A stretch of 64,000 nucleotides of DNA from contig CANRPO010000002.1 in assembly GCA_947632515.1 (NCBI GenBank), positions 1 through 64,000 of the forward strand, read 5' to 3'. This document shows, piece after piece, positions 27,262 through 36,463 of this stretch. The notes beneath the pieces were generated by a model. It saw nothing but the letters and a program-made list of their open reading frames with translations. It was not told the DNA's origin and did no database searches. The position numbers and the translations under genes are program-made. Position 1 is the stretch's first letter. The number at the start of each line of letters is the position of its first letter. The DNA comes from an uncultured Lachnospiraceae bacterium. Its GTDB lineage: Bacteria > Bacillota > Clostridia > Lachnospirales > Lachnospiraceae.

Positions 27262-27609
27262 ATGCGGGAAAAATTAGCGGCAGTCGGGGTGGAGTATGAT
27301 GAGGTGCTCAAGCGTTTTATGGGCAAGGAAGACTTCTATCTGCGGATGCTGAAGAAATTTTTGAACGATCAGAATTATGAGGAGCTGCGGCAGGCGGTGG
27401 CGCAGAAGGACTGGCCGGAGGCTTTTAAGTATGCCCACACGGTCAAGGGTCTGTGCGGGAATCTGGGTCTGGGCGGCATGTTGGAGTACGTCGGCCCGAT
27501 GACGGAGGAGCTGCGCTCCGAACCCTATGACGAGGCGGCCATTACAGGCTATATGGAAAACGTGTCGAAGGCGTATGAGGAGACGATTGAGGTGATTCAG
27601 GCGCTGTAG
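27262..27609 (+). CDS. Stand-alone HPt phosphotransfer protein
   Basis: The 115-aa helical protein has the HPt signature AHTVKGLCGNLG with phospho-accepting His59. Such proteins pass phosphate between response regulators and kinases. Its divergent position from the chemoreceptor-hemerythrin pair suggests it serves the same pathway, but no cognate kinase is in the window. GGGGAAAC precedes ATG 27262. Confidence 0.85.
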   Translation: MREKLAAVGVEYDEVLKRFMGKEDFYLRMLKKFLNDQNYEELRQAVAQKDWPEAFKYAHTVKGLCGNLGLGGMLEYVGPMTEELRSEPYDEAAITGYMENVSKAYEETIEVIQAL

Positions 27610-27725
27610 GTTTCGCCTCTGCGGGCACGGGCAGCCGTGGGGCGAGTGTGAGCGGCATGGGAGAGTCGGTCGGCGGGCGGGCTCTTTTTGTTATCATAGC
27701 GGTAGATCGGTTGGGCGGTGTCAGA

Positions 27726-28481
27726 TTGGGAAGAAACGTGATCGTGATGGTGTGTGTGCTTGGGGCGGCGCTTTGTCTTGCGTATGGCGCCGTCGTGTTT
27801 ATGGCCGGATCGGGCAGTAAATTTTATCTTGTGTGGGTGCTTGGAGGAATCTTTTTTCTTGTTTTGGCTCTTCTTGGGCGCTTTGATGTGTGGGGGCGGA
27901 TCCCGCTCATTTTGCGGCGTGTATTTGGCGCTGCGCTGTCGGTCGGACTTGTGCTGTTTATCCTTGCGGAGGGAATCGTTCTGAGCCATTTTCGCGATAG
28001 GGGAAGGGATGGCCTGGATTATATCATTGTGTTGGGCGCGCAGATGCGGGAGCAGGGCCCCAGCGTCGTCCTCCGCTATCGGCTGGATGCGGCTTACGAC
28101 TATCTGACGGAGAATCCGGACACGCGCTGCATTCTGTCGGGCGGGAAGGGAGACAACGAGCCTTGCAGTGAGGCGGAGGGAATGTACCGCTACCTGACGG
28201 ACAGGGGGATAGCGTCTAAGCGGCTCGCCATGGAAGATCAGTCCGGAGATACCTCGGAGAATATTGCTTACAGTATGGCATTGATCGAAGATAAGAATGC
28301 CTCCGTCGGCATTGTCACGAACAATTTCCATGTTTTTCGAGGGGTACGCCTTGCCCGCGCGGCAGGTCTGGAGAATACCTGCGGCATCGCGGCGGGTTCC
28401 AGTCCCCTGTATCTGCCGAACAACATGACGCGGGAGTTTTTCGGCATTGCGAAGGATCTGCTGTGCGGCAATCTGTTCTGA
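27726..28481 (+). CDS. YdcF/SanA-like DUF218 membrane protein
   Basis: The protein has about three N-terminal membrane helices followed by a DUF218 domain (YIIVLGAQMRE...ILSGGKGDNEPCSEAEGM...). This family includes SanA and YdcF, linked to envelope integrity, with unknown chemistry. The start is uncertain: TTG 27726 has GGGCGG seven bases upstream and removes a charged non-membrane leader; GTG 27648 is the far end of the frame. With TTG the product is 251 aa. Confidence 0.78.
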   Translation: MGRNVIVMVCVLGAALCLAYGAVVFMAGSGSKFYLVWVLGGIFFLVLALLGRFDVWGRIPLILRRVFGAALSVGLVLFILAEGIVLSHFRDRGRDGLDYIIVLGAQMREQGPSVVLRYRLDAAYDYLTENPDTRCILSGGKGDNEPCSEAEGMYRYLTDRGIASKRLAMEDQSGDTSENIAYSMALIEDKNASVGIVTNNFHVFRGVRLARAAGLENTCGIAAGSSPLYLPNNMTREFFGIAKDLLCGNLF

Positions 28482-28529
28482 ACCCTCCGACGGCCGATGA
28501 AAATTAAGATTTCCGTGCAGATTCGGAAC

Positions 28530-28558
28530 TTGGATTTGCACACTTGGTGTGGTATCAT
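28530..28558 (+). promoter_or_regulatory. Promoter of the TPR lipoprotein gene
   Basis: TTGGAT (28530-28535), a 17-bp spacer and TATCAT (28553-28558) with TG one base before the -10 lie directly upstream of the gene. Confidence 0.55.
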
Positions 28559-28603
28559 GTAATCAGGTAAGAGCAAATGCAGAAACACGGTGAGATGTTG
28601 GCT

Positions 28604-29683
28604 ATGATAGAAAAATGGGAAGCCGGGAGCGGTAGAAACAGGATCGGACTGCGGGCGGCAGCGGCTCTTGTGCTGGCGGCCACACTGCTTAGCGGCTGCG
28701 GCGCGGGAGAGAAACTAAATTACACGGCTCAGGGCATGGCGGCGGTTGAGGCGTTGGAGTACGAGGAGGCGTTGGACTGTTTTGCCGGCGCGCAGGAGGA
28801 GGGAGAGGACGAACAGCTCCTCTATCGCGGCATGGGGATCGCATATCTGGGCCTGACGAAGTACGAGGACGCCATCGATTATCTCGAAGCGGCGCTTAAA
28901 GCGGGCGGCAGCAGCGTACAGGATGTGGATTTTGACATCAACTATTATCTGGCCACGGCCTACTATAAGGTGGGCAGGGCGCAGGACGCCATCGATGTCT
29001 ACAGCGCGATTTTGGCGCTGCGGCCGCGGGAGAAGAACGCTTTCTATCTGCGCGGCCTGGTGAAATTGTCAATGGGCGATTTCGAGGGAGCGCAGGCGGA
29101 CTTTGGACAGGCGGTGGACTTGGACAGCCGGGACTATGATCAGATGATACGGATCTACATGGCGCTGGAGGAGTACGGATACAAGGATGCCGGGCTGGTC
29201 TATCTGCAGAATGCCCTGACGGAGAATGAGAAATCCATCTCGGACTATGATATGGGACGCATCTGCTACTATATGGGAGATTATGAGAACGCGCGCAACT
29301 ATCTGACCAGACTCAAGCCGGCCACAGACTACGGGGCGGCGCTGTATCTGGGCAGAACCTACGAGGCATTGGGCGACTATAATTATGCGTCGGATATCTA
29401 TGCGGGCTATACGGAGAATGACCAGAGCAAGGCGGAGATCTACAATCAGCTTGGGCTGTGCAGGATGAAGATGGGCGAGTACGAGGCGGCGCTCACCGCT
29501 TTCCAGGCGGCGATGAACATTGAGGATAACGGCATGATGCAGACCCTCAAGTTCAACGAGATCGTCACATACGAGTATATGCGCGATTACAAGACGGCGG
29601 CGGCGCTCATGAGCAGCTATCTGAAAAGTTATCCGGACGACGAGACCGCAAAGCGGGAGTATGAGTTTCTGCGGACGAGATAA
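28604..29683 (+). CDS. Tetratricopeptide-repeat lipoprotein
   Basis: An N-terminal signal with lipobox LLSGC is followed by about eight TPR units (for example DEQLLYRGMGIAYLGLTKYE and later copies). It should be exported, lipidated and act as a protein-binding scaffold on the outer face of the membrane. Partners are unknown. ATG 28604 has GGTGAG nine bases upstream; ATG 28577 is an equally possible start. The end of the gene carries the promoter of the next operon. Confidence 0.82.
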   Translation: MIEKWEAGSGRNRIGLRAAAALVLAATLLSGCGAGEKLNYTAQGMAAVEALEYEEALDCFAGAQEEGEDEQLLYRGMGIAYLGLTKYEDAIDYLEAALKAGGSSVQDVDFDINYYLATAYYKVGRAQDAIDVYSAILALRPREKNAFYLRGLVKLSMGDFEGAQADFGQAVDLDSRDYDQMIRIYMALEEYGYKDAGLVYLQNALTENEKSISDYDMGRICYYMGDYENARNYLTRLKPATDYGAALYLGRTYEALGDYNYASDIYAGYTENDQSKAEIYNQLGLCRMKMGEYEAALTAFQAAMNIEDNGMMQTLKFNEIVTYEYMRDYKTAAALMSSYLKSYPDDETAKREYEFLRTR

Positions 29684-29685
29684 GA

Positions 29686-29714
29686 TTGACAAGGGCATGA
29701 GCCAATGGTACTAT
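29686..29714 (+). promoter_or_regulatory. Strong promoter of the Nudix-pyrF-pyrE operon
   Basis: A perfect TTGACA (29686-29691), a 17-bp spacer and TACTAT (29709-29714) with TG at 29706-29707 give a near-ideal extended promoter. It starts 3 bp after the TPR gene stop. Confidence 0.75.
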
Positions 29715-29750
29715 TTTGCTATACATATTTTCAGGAGGCTTAAAGACAGA

Positions 29751-30155
29751 ATGGAGAATACTTTTGTACGCATTAAGGGTATTATCAAAAAGGGAGACAA
29801 GTATCTGCTGATCAAGAGATGGGTGGATGACCGCATCCCGGATCCCTTTGTGTGGGAATTTATCGACGCGGAGGTGAAACACGGCGAGGCTCCGGACGAC
29901 ACGGTGCGCCGCGCGATCAGGGAGCTCCTCTCGGTGGAGGGGACGATCGACAGGATCGTGTATACCTGGTCAAATCTGCTGGGGGACACCCACTGTGTGG
30001 GGATCGCGTATCTGTGTTCCATCAGCGAGGAAGACGAGGACAACATCGTTCTGCCTGAGGACTATGGAGAGTGGATGTGGGTAGCCAGGGACGAATTTCC
30101 CTATTATATTGAAAATCAGTATGTATTGCAGGATCTGGAAGGAAAAGAGTTATGA
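29751..30155 (+). CDS. Nudix-fold protein with degenerate catalytic box
   Basis: The 134-aa protein reads as a Nudix domain (IIKKGDKYLLIKRW...FVWEF...), but the Nudix box is broken: the catalytic R-E-U-x-E-E segment reads RAIREL, and the GG before it is DA. It should not hydrolyse nucleoside diphosphates in the usual way and may bind a ligand instead. It is the first gene of the operon and its stop overlaps the pyrF start (ATGA), so a regulatory link to pyrimidine synthesis is possible. AGGAGG precedes ATG 29751. Confidence 0.75.
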   Translation: MENTFVRIKGIIKKGDKYLLIKRWVDDRIPDPFVWEFIDAEVKHGEAPDDTVRRAIRELLSVEGTIDRIVYTWSNLLGDTHCVGIAYLCSISEEDEDNIVLPEDYGEWMWVARDEFPYYIENQYVLQDLEGKEL

Positions 30156-31096
30156 TCGACAGGCTGATAGAGAAGATCAAAAAGACACAGGCGCCGATCG
30201 TGGTCGGCCTCGACCCTACCATGAAGTTTGTGCCGGAGCATATTCAGAAAAAAGCGTTTGCCAGGTACGGGGAGACCACGAAGGGGGCGGCGGAAGCCAT
30301 TTGGCAGTTTAACAAGGCCATCGTGGACGCTGTCTGTGATCTGATCCCCGCGGTGAAACCGCAGATCGCCATGTATGAACAGTTCGGTATCGACGGGCTT
30401 ATCGCTTTTCAGAAGACTGTAGATTACTGCAAGAAGAAGGATCTGGTCGTGATCGGCGACGTGAAACGCGGGGATATTGGCTCCACGTCCGAGGCTTACG
30501 CGGTCGGGCATCTGGGGCAGGTCAAGGTGGGAAATACCCTGTGCAGAGGGTTCGACGAGGATTTTGTGACCGTGAACCCCTACCTCGGATCGGACGGCGT
30601 CAAACCGTTTATCAAAGTCTGCAAAGAGGAGAAAAAGGGTATTTTCGTGCTCGTAAAGACGTCGAATCCCGGCAGCGGGGAGTTTCAGGATAGGCTCGTG
30701 AGAGAAGAGGACGGGACAGAACGGCCGCTCTATGAGATCGTGGGTGAACAGGTGGCCGAGTGGGGCGCGGAGTGTATGGGCGATTCCTACAGCAATGTTG
30801 GCGCGGTGGTCGGCGCGACTTACCCCGAACAGGGAAAGATCCTGCGAAAACTCATGCCTAAGGCGTTTATCCTCGTGCCGGGGTACGGCGCGCAGGGCGG
30901 AAAGGGTGCGGATCTGGCGCACTTTTTCAACGAGGACGGACTGGGAGCCATCGTCAACTCCTCCAGAGGGATCATCGCGGCATACCGGCAGGAGCAGTAT
31001 GTAGAGTACGGCGCGGAGAATTTTGCGGACGCGTCCAGGGCGGCGGTGCTCGCCATGAAGGAGGATATCGCGCAGGCTCTTGCGGCGAGAGGATAG
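30152..31096 (+). CDS. pyrF: Orotidine 5'-phosphate decarboxylase, type 2
   Basis: The 314-aa enzyme makes UMP from OMP, the last step of UMP synthesis. The active-site motif DVKRGDIGST (Asp-Lys-x-x-Asp) and the N-terminal VVGLDPT are visible. The length places it in the longer subfamily 2 of the PyrF group. Its start overlaps the Nudix-like gene by 4 bp and pyrE follows after 82 bp. Confidence 0.95.
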   Translation: MIDRLIEKIKKTQAPIVVGLDPTMKFVPEHIQKKAFARYGETTKGAAEAIWQFNKAIVDAVCDLIPAVKPQIAMYEQFGIDGLIAFQKTVDYCKKKDLVVIGDVKRGDIGSTSEAYAVGHLGQVKVGNTLCRGFDEDFVTVNPYLGSDGVKPFIKVCKEEKKGIFVLVKTSNPGSGEFQDRLVREEDGTERPLYEIVGEQVAEWGAECMGDSYSNVGAVVGATYPEQGKILRKLMPKAFILVPGYGAQGGKGADLAHFFNEDGLGAIVNSSRGIIAAYRQEQYVEYGAENFADASRAAVLAMKEDIAQALAARG

Positions 31097-31178
31097 CCGA
31101 TGCAGACCATAGGCGGTGTCCGAATGGAGAAGATCGGAGCGCGGCGGCGGTGGCCGGCATGACAGTAAGGAGACGGAT

Positions 31179-31856
31179 ATGGAGCAATACAAGCAGGAAT
31201 TTATTGAGTTTATGGTGGACAGCGGGGTGCTCAGGTTTGGCGATTTCACCTTGAAGAGCGGCAGAAAATCCCCCTTTTTCATGAATGCGGGCGCCTATGT
31301 GACGGGCGCGCAGCTCAGGAAACTGGGAGAGTATTATGCGAGAGCCATCCATGACAGATACGGACTGGATTTTGACGTGCTGTTCGGCCCGGCATACAAG
31401 GGGATCCCGCTCTCTGTGGCCACAACCATGGCGATCAGCGAGCTGTACGGAAAGGAGATCCGTTACTGCTCCAACCGCAAGGAAGTGAAGGATCACGGGG
31501 ACAAAGGCATCCTGCTCGGCAGCAGCCTGCAGGACGGCGACAGAGTCGTGATCATCGAGGATGTGACGACCTCCGGCAAATCCATCGAGGAGACATTTCC
31601 GATCCTCAAGAGTCAGGCGGATGTGGACATCAGGGGATTGATCGTCTCCCTGAACAGAATGGAGCGCGGCTTGGACAGCGAACAGAGCGCGCTGGAGGAG
31701 ATTCGGGAGAAGTACGGTTTCGCCACGGGAGCCATCGTGACGATGGAGGAAGTGGTGAGCTGTCTCTACAACAAACCTTACAAGGGAACGGTTTACATCG
31801 ACGATACATTAAAGAGCGCGATCGACGCATACTATGAACAGTATGGGGCAAAGTAG
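31179..31856 (+). CDS. pyrE: Orotate phosphoribosyltransferase
   Basis: The 225-aa enzyme joins orotate and PRPP to give OMP. The PRPP-binding loop VIIEDVTTSGKS is clear. ATG 31179 follows TAAGGAG; the longer upstream frame has no such site. Substrate supply from pyrD, pyrB and pyrC is not encoded in the window. Confidence 0.95.
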   Translation: MEQYKQEFIEFMVDSGVLRFGDFTLKSGRKSPFFMNAGAYVTGAQLRKLGEYYARAIHDRYGLDFDVLFGPAYKGIPLSVATTMAISELYGKEIRYCSNRKEVKDHGDKGILLGSSLQDGDRVVIIEDVTTSGKSIEETFPILKSQADVDIRGLIVSLNRMERGLDSEQSALEEIREKYGFATGAIVTMEEVVSCLYNKPYKGTVYIDDTLKSAIDAYYEQYGAK

Positions 31857-31924
31857 ACGCCGCTTGCCGATTGCGTGCGGAGACGACGCGGGGCAGCGCG
31901 GCAGGAAGGGAAGGAAGACGGGAC

Positions 31925-32077
31925 ATGGAAGAGAAAACTTATAAGACGATGGGCGGCTCCGGCGCGCTCAACATTGCGGTCGGCGTGGTGGTGCTGGTAG
32001 TCGGCGTGGCGAGCGGTGTGCTGCTTTTGATAAGCGGGGCGAAACTGCTGGCGGGAAGAAGTAAGATCATATTCTGA
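31925..32077 (+). CDS. Small single-helix membrane protein (50 aa)
   Basis: A 50-codon frame starts at ATG 31925 with GGAAGGAAG upstream. It encodes a short polar start, one long hydrophobic helix (about 14-42, rich in Val, Gly and Leu) and a basic end (AGRSKIIF). I do not recognise a family. The neighbour downstream is another small membrane protein, and the pair may function together. Confidence 0.6.
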   Translation: MEEKTYKTMGGSGALNIAVGVVVLVVGVASGVLLLISGAKLLAGRSKIIF

Positions 32078-32159
32078 CTGAGAGGACAGACAAAGGACGA
32101 ATGGGTGTTTTCGGGTGGACGAAGATACCCATTTCAAATGTTTGAGGGTAGGCGCTGTT

Positions 32160-32480
32160 ATGGCAAAGAAGAACAGTTATATGTTCACGAATAAGGAGCA
32201 TTCGCAGAAAGGGATCATGTCTACGATCCTAGGTGTGATCGCGCTTGTGACTTTGGCGTACACCATTGTCATGAGCTATTTCAAGGCGGGGGACATCCCG
32301 CGCCAGTACGGAGCAGCCGCGATGCTGGTCATGATCTTTGCGTTTGCGGGTATCATTCTTGGGCTGATCTCCAAGACAGAGCGCGACAGATTTTATCTTT
32401 TTACTTACGTCGGCATTGTCCTCAATGTGTTGGCGCTGGCCGTGATCAGCGTGATCCTGTATGCCGGCGCGTACGCGTAG
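32160..32480 (+). CDS. DUF6142-like small membrane protein (106 aa)
   Basis: The product has a polar N-terminus (MAKKNSYMFTNKEHSQKG) followed by three membrane helices. The start and the GIMSTILGVIAL helix resemble DUF6142 proteins of Lachnospiraceae, whose function is unknown. ATG 32160 has GAGGGTAGG upstream. No partner protein is obvious besides the 50-aa protein before it. Confidence 0.65.
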   Translation: MAKKNSYMFTNKEHSQKGIMSTILGVIALVTLAYTIVMSYFKAGDIPRQYGAAAMLVMIFAFAGIILGLISKTERDRFYLFTYVGIVLNVLALAVISVILYAGAYA

Positions 32481-32541
32481 GAAACTTTTGCGGCGGTCGG
32501 TAGGGATCGGGATATAAAATTTGAGAAGGGGTCTTGAGAGC

Positions 32542-34680
32542 ATGGAAGACAGTTATCTGTCCGAGGAGGACAAAAACGATCCTGTGAAGGAGCGGTACGA
32601 GCTGGCGCTGGCGCGGATCGGGGAGATACAGGAGGAATCGATCTGCCCGGAAAAAGTACAGGCGTATTTCCGGGATATGGCGGCGTTCGTCCTGCTTGTG
32701 AATAAGGCGTGGCATATGGTGGAGAGCGGGACTCTGCGCCGGATGACGTTGGAGGAATTGCAGGATCTCAACAGAGAACTCTATGCGGATATTCTGCCGG
32801 ATAAATATGGGCGAAGTTACGGGAACCCCGATTACGCCGCAGATCGTCTGGGCGAGCCCATCGGGCAAATGCTTGCCTTTCTGTGCGCGGAGCTTAGGGG
32901 GATGATTCCGGCGGCCTTTGAACAGAATCGTCTGGGAATGGTGATCCGCATGGAACTGCTCTTGGAGATCTATCAGGCCTTCGTGTGCGCGGCGCAGGAG
33001 AGCGGAGAGGGAGACGGCGCCGGGGCGGAGTCCGGCGCGGAGAGGGCAGAACCCCGGCCGGAGACGATACGACAGATTTTATACTGGTATGTGAGCGATT
33101 ACTATGAGCCGGAATCTATGGAGCGGACGGCGCAGCTTTTGTGTCCGGACAGGGATTTTGCCGTCCGGATCGTTATGGAGAGCGATCTGACAGACCTGCG
33201 CTATCTATACTACTACGGAGAGTATGTCACGGACAATGAACTCAGGACGGCCCGCCATCTGAACGAGCTGTCCGAGGATGAGATCAAACTGATGGCGGAC
33301 ACCTACACGGAGGGCTACCGCATCGGTTTTGAGGTCGGCAACAAGGATATTTCTGTCAAGAAAACGGTGAATATTCGCTATGCATTGGGCTTTGAGCGCA
33401 TGATCCGGCGGTCGGTCGATAATTTTGACCGCATGGGTTTGAAACCGACGATCTACCGTGCCGGGGCCAATATCTTTCAGGGGAGAACCGTCGACAAGAA
33501 CGGATTTTTCGGGGCGAACCCGAATAAGCAGTTCGATTACGACCACAGGGAAGATCAGGCGCTTGTGCTGGATAAACTGATGACGGAGCGCAAGCTGGAA
33601 TGCATGCGCGGCGCTTATGAGCGGTACAAGGCGGAGGCGGCGGTGTTCGGCGGTCCTGCGGTGGTGGAGATCTTCGGGGAGAAACCGTTCGTGCCTGAGA
33701 CGAAGAAGACTGCCTGCAGGCTGAGCGACAGGCAGCAGAAACTGTCTGTGGAGTATGCGGCCAAGGCAGGCGCCATGCAGAACGAGTATATCCCCGGCGA
33801 GGAGCGCAGCTTTACGATCATCGCGTTTCCGATACCGGACATTGGCGCGCGCTACGAGGAGATCTTCGATGACATCGTGCGCATCAATACCCTTGATTAT
33901 AAGCTGTACCAAGGCATCCAACAGAAACTCATTGACGCGCTGGACATGGGAATGACTGTACGAGTCAAAGGATGCGGTGCAAACAGGACGGATATGAGGA
34001 TTCAGCTGCATGCGCTGCACGATCCGGCGAAAGAAACAAACTTTGAAAACTGCGTGGCGGACGTGAATATTCCTGTGGGAGAGGTGTTCACATCGCCTGT
34101 CCTTCGGGGGACCGGAGGGATCCTGCATGTGACCAGAGTATTCTTAAACGGACTGGAGTACAAAGATCTGTGGATGGAATTTAAGGACGGCATGGTTGCG
34201 GATTACGGCTGCGCGAACTTTTCGGAGGAGGAAGAGAACCGCAAGTACATCAGGGACAATGTACTCTTTCATCACGATACGCTGCCAATCGGAGAATTCG
34301 CCGTCGGCACGAACACGACCGCCTATGTCGCGGCACGCAGGTACGGAATTGAGGATAAGATGCCGATTCTGATCGCGGAAAAGACGGGGCCGCACTTTGC
34401 GGTGGGGGACACATGTTACTCTCATGCGGAGAATGTGCGGGTCTACAACCCTGACGGCAAAGAGATCATCGCGAAAGATAACGAGGTGTCACTTTTGCGT
34501 GACACGGATGTCAACAAGGCATATTTCCAGTGCCACACGGACATTACGATCCCCTATGACGAATTGGGGGAGATCTCTGTGTTGACCGAGGCGGGTGAGC
34601 AGATTTTTATTATCCAAAACGGTCAATTTGTGCTGGACGGGTGCGGGGAGTTGAATAAGGCGTTCGGGGATTTGCGTTGA
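32542..34680 (+). CDS. M29-type aminopeptidase with large N-terminal extension
   Basis: The C-terminal 400 residues look like metal-dependent aminopeptidase family M29 (aminopeptidase T/PepS): NIPVGEVFTSP, NTTAYVAARRYGI and the H-containing TGPHFAVGDTCYSHAEN are the motif regions. At 712 aa it is much longer than the usual 370-410; the first 300 residues form a separate, mostly helical acidic domain that I cannot assign. It should remove N-terminal amino acids from peptides in the cytosol. ATG 32542 has AAGGGG upstream. Confidence 0.75.
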   Translation: MEDSYLSEEDKNDPVKERYELALARIGEIQEESICPEKVQAYFRDMAAFVLLVNKAWHMVESGTLRRMTLEELQDLNRELYADILPDKYGRSYGNPDYAADRLGEPIGQMLAFLCAELRGMIPAAFEQNRLGMVIRMELLLEIYQAFVCAAQESGEGDGAGAESGAERAEPRPETIRQILYWYVSDYYEPESMERTAQLLCPDRDFAVRIVMESDLTDLRYLYYYGEYVTDNELRTARHLNELSEDEIKLMADTYTEGYRIGFEVGNKDISVKKTVNIRYALGFERMIRRSVDNFDRMGLKPTIYRAGANIFQGRTVDKNGFFGANPNKQFDYDHREDQALVLDKLMTERKLECMRGAYERYKAEAAVFGGPAVVEIFGEKPFVPETKKTACRLSDRQQKLSVEYAAKAGAMQNEYIPGEERSFTIIAFPIPDIGARYEEIFDDIVRINTLDYKLYQGIQQKLIDALDMGMTVRVKGCGANRTDMRIQLHALHDPAKETNFENCVADVNIPVGEVFTSPVLRGTGGILHVTRVFLNGLEYKDLWMEFKDGMVADYGCANFSEEEENRKYIRDNVLFHHDTLPIGEFAVGTNTTAYVAARRYGIEDKMPILIAEKTGPHFAVGDTCYSHAENVRVYNPDGKEIIAKDNEVSLLRDTDVNKAYFQCHTDITIPYDELGEISVLTEAGEQIFIIQNGQFVLDGCGELNKAFGDLR

Positions 34681-34716
34681 GGTACGCCAACGGGATGATA
34701 ATCATGGAAAAGATAG

Positions 34717-34745
34717 TTGCGTATTGTCTGAAAATTTAGTACACT
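34717..34745 (+). promoter_or_regulatory. Promoter of the purE operon
   Basis: TTGCGT (34717-34722), a 17-bp spacer and TACACT (34740-34745) lie about 120 bp before purE. The leader holds a small hairpin (CCACAA 34770-34775 with TTGTGG 34780-34785) but no purine riboswitch core that I can see. Confidence 0.55.
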
Positions 34746-34864
34746 GATTATGGGTATTGCTCTGCGCTGCCACAAGATGTTGTGGTGCGGCGGACAATTC
34801 TGACGGAATATGCGGGGAAAATCTGCGGAGGGATTCATTCTTTAGATATTAGGAGGACAGACAG

Positions 34865-35374
34865 ATGGCACAGGTTGGCATTGTGATGGGCAGCGATTCC
34901 GATATGCCTGTTATGGCGAAAGCGGCGGATATTCTGGAGGATCTCGGGATTTCCTACGAGATGACAATCATCTCGGCGCACAGGGAACCCGATGTGTTTT
35001 TCGAGTATGCGAAGAACGCCGAGAGCAAAGGTTTTAAGGTGATTATTGCGGGCGCGGGCAAGGCGGCGCATCTGCCGGGCATGTGCGCGGCGATCTTTCC
35101 GATGCCGGTGATCGGCATTCCGATGAAGACTTCCGATCTGGGCGGCGTAGACTCCCTGTACTCTATCGTGCAGATGCCTTCCGGCGTTCCGGTGGCGACA
35201 GTGGCCATCGGCGGCGGACAGAACGCAGGCATTTTGGCGGCGAAGATCCTTGCCACATCGGATCCGGCGCTGCTGCAGAGATTGAAGGACTACACGCAGA
35301 GCCTGAAGGAGAGCGTGCAGAGGAAAGACGCAAAGCTGCAGGAAGTCGGATACAGAAATTATTTGGCAAATTGA
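34865..35374 (+). CDS. purE: N5-carboxyaminoimidazole ribonucleotide mutase
   Basis: The 169-aa class I PurE moves the carboxyl group from N5-CAIR to CAIR in purine synthesis. GSDSD near the N-terminus, SAHREP and the GAGKAAHLPGM loop are typical. AGGAGG precedes ATG 34865. No purK is adjacent, so the N5-CAIR source is elsewhere or it works with CO2 in another way. Confidence 0.95.
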   Translation: MAQVGIVMGSDSDMPVMAKAADILEDLGISYEMTIISAHREPDVFFEYAKNAESKGFKVIIAGAGKAAHLPGMCAAIFPMPVIGIPMKTSDLGGVDSLYSIVQMPSGVPVATVAIGGGQNAGILAAKILATSDPALLQRLKDYTQSLKESVQRKDAKLQEVGYRNYLAN

Positions 35375-35398
35375 GAGAAAGACACTTGGAGGTAGGAC

Positions 35399-36424
35399 AT
35401 GGATTACAAGACAGCGGGCGTTGATATTGAGGCGGGCTATCGTTCGGTAGAGCTGATGAAGAGCCATGTAAAGGGGACCATGCGGCCGGAAGTGTTGGGC
35501 GGACTGGGGGGATTTTCGGGAGCCTTTTCCCTGGCGAAGATCAAGGAGATGGACGATCCGATCCTTCTGTCCGGCACGGATGGCGTCGGTACGAAGATCA
35601 AGCTTGCGTTTCTGATGGATAAACACGATACGGTGGGGATCGACTGTGTGGCTATGTGCGTCAACGACGTGGCATGCGCGGGAGGGGAACCGCTGTTTTT
35701 CTTAGATTACATAGCCTGTGGCAAAAACTATCCGGAGAAGATCGCGGCCATCGTCTCTGGGGTGGCGGAGGGATGCAGGCAGGCCGGGGCGGCGCTGATC
35801 GGCGGGGAGACGGCGGAGCATCCGGGCTTGATGCCGGAGGAGGAGTACGACCTTGCCGGGTTTGCCGTGGGTGTCGCAGACCGCAAAGATCTGATCACGG
35901 GCGAGCAGATCAGGCCGGGAGACAGGCTGATCGGCATTGCATCGTCGGGGGTGCACAGCAACGGTTTTTCTCTGGTGCGCAAGGTGTTCGAGATGACGAA
36001 GGCGAGTCTGGACACCTATTATGAGGAGCTGGGGGCGACGCTTGGCGAGACGCTGCTCACTCCCACCAGAATCTATGTAAAGGCGCTCAAGGCTGTCCGC
36101 AAGGCGGGCGTGCGAGTCAAGGGGTGCAGTCACATCACGGGAGGCGGTTTCTATGAGAATATCCCGAGAATGCTCCCCGAAGGGGTGATGGCGGTCGTAC
36201 AGAAAGACAGTTATCCGATTCCCCCCATCTTCGGGCTGCTGAAGAAGAAGGGCAATCTGGAAGAGAAGATGATGTATAACACCTACAATATGGGGCTCGG
36301 CATGGTGCTGGCGGTGGACGCGGCGGATGCAGAGAGGACGATCGCCGCCCTGCAGGATGCAGGCGAGAAAGCCTATGCGGTGGGCGAGATCGTGGCCGGG
36401 AACAGGGAGGCCGTCGTGCGCTAG
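35399..36424 (+). CDS. purM: Phosphoribosylformylglycinamidine cyclo-ligase
   Basis: The 341-aa AIR synthetase has the PurM-family signature [15 protein letters not shown] and the [18 protein letters not shown] motif. It closes the imidazole ring using ATP. It follows purE after 24 bp with TTGGAGGTAGG as ribosome binding site, and precedes purN. Confidence 0.96.
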   Translation: MDYKTAGVDIEAGYRSVELMKSHVKGTMRPEVLGGLGGFSGAFSLAKIKEMDDPILLSGTDGVGTKIKLAFLMDKHDTVGIDCVAMCVNDVACAGGEPLFFLDYIACGKNYPEKIAAIVSGVAEGCRQAGAALIGGETAEHPGLMPEEEYDLAGFAVGVADRKDLITGEQIRPGDRLIGIASSGVHSNGFSLVRKVFEMTKASLDTYYEELGATLGETLLTPTRIYVKALKAVRKAGVRVKGCSHITGGGFYENIPRMLPEGVMAVVQKDSYPIPPIFGLLKKKGNLEEKMMYNTYNMGLGMVLAVDAADAERTIAALQDAGEKAYAVGEIVAGNREAVVR

Positions 36425-36463
36425 CGTCACGGGACAGGGCCATACGGAACGGGGAGGAAGAGA

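Noticed and set aside
34752-34864. Possible purine or ZTP riboswitch in the purE leader
   Set aside because: Only a small hairpin is visible and none of the conserved riboswitch core segments could be matched.
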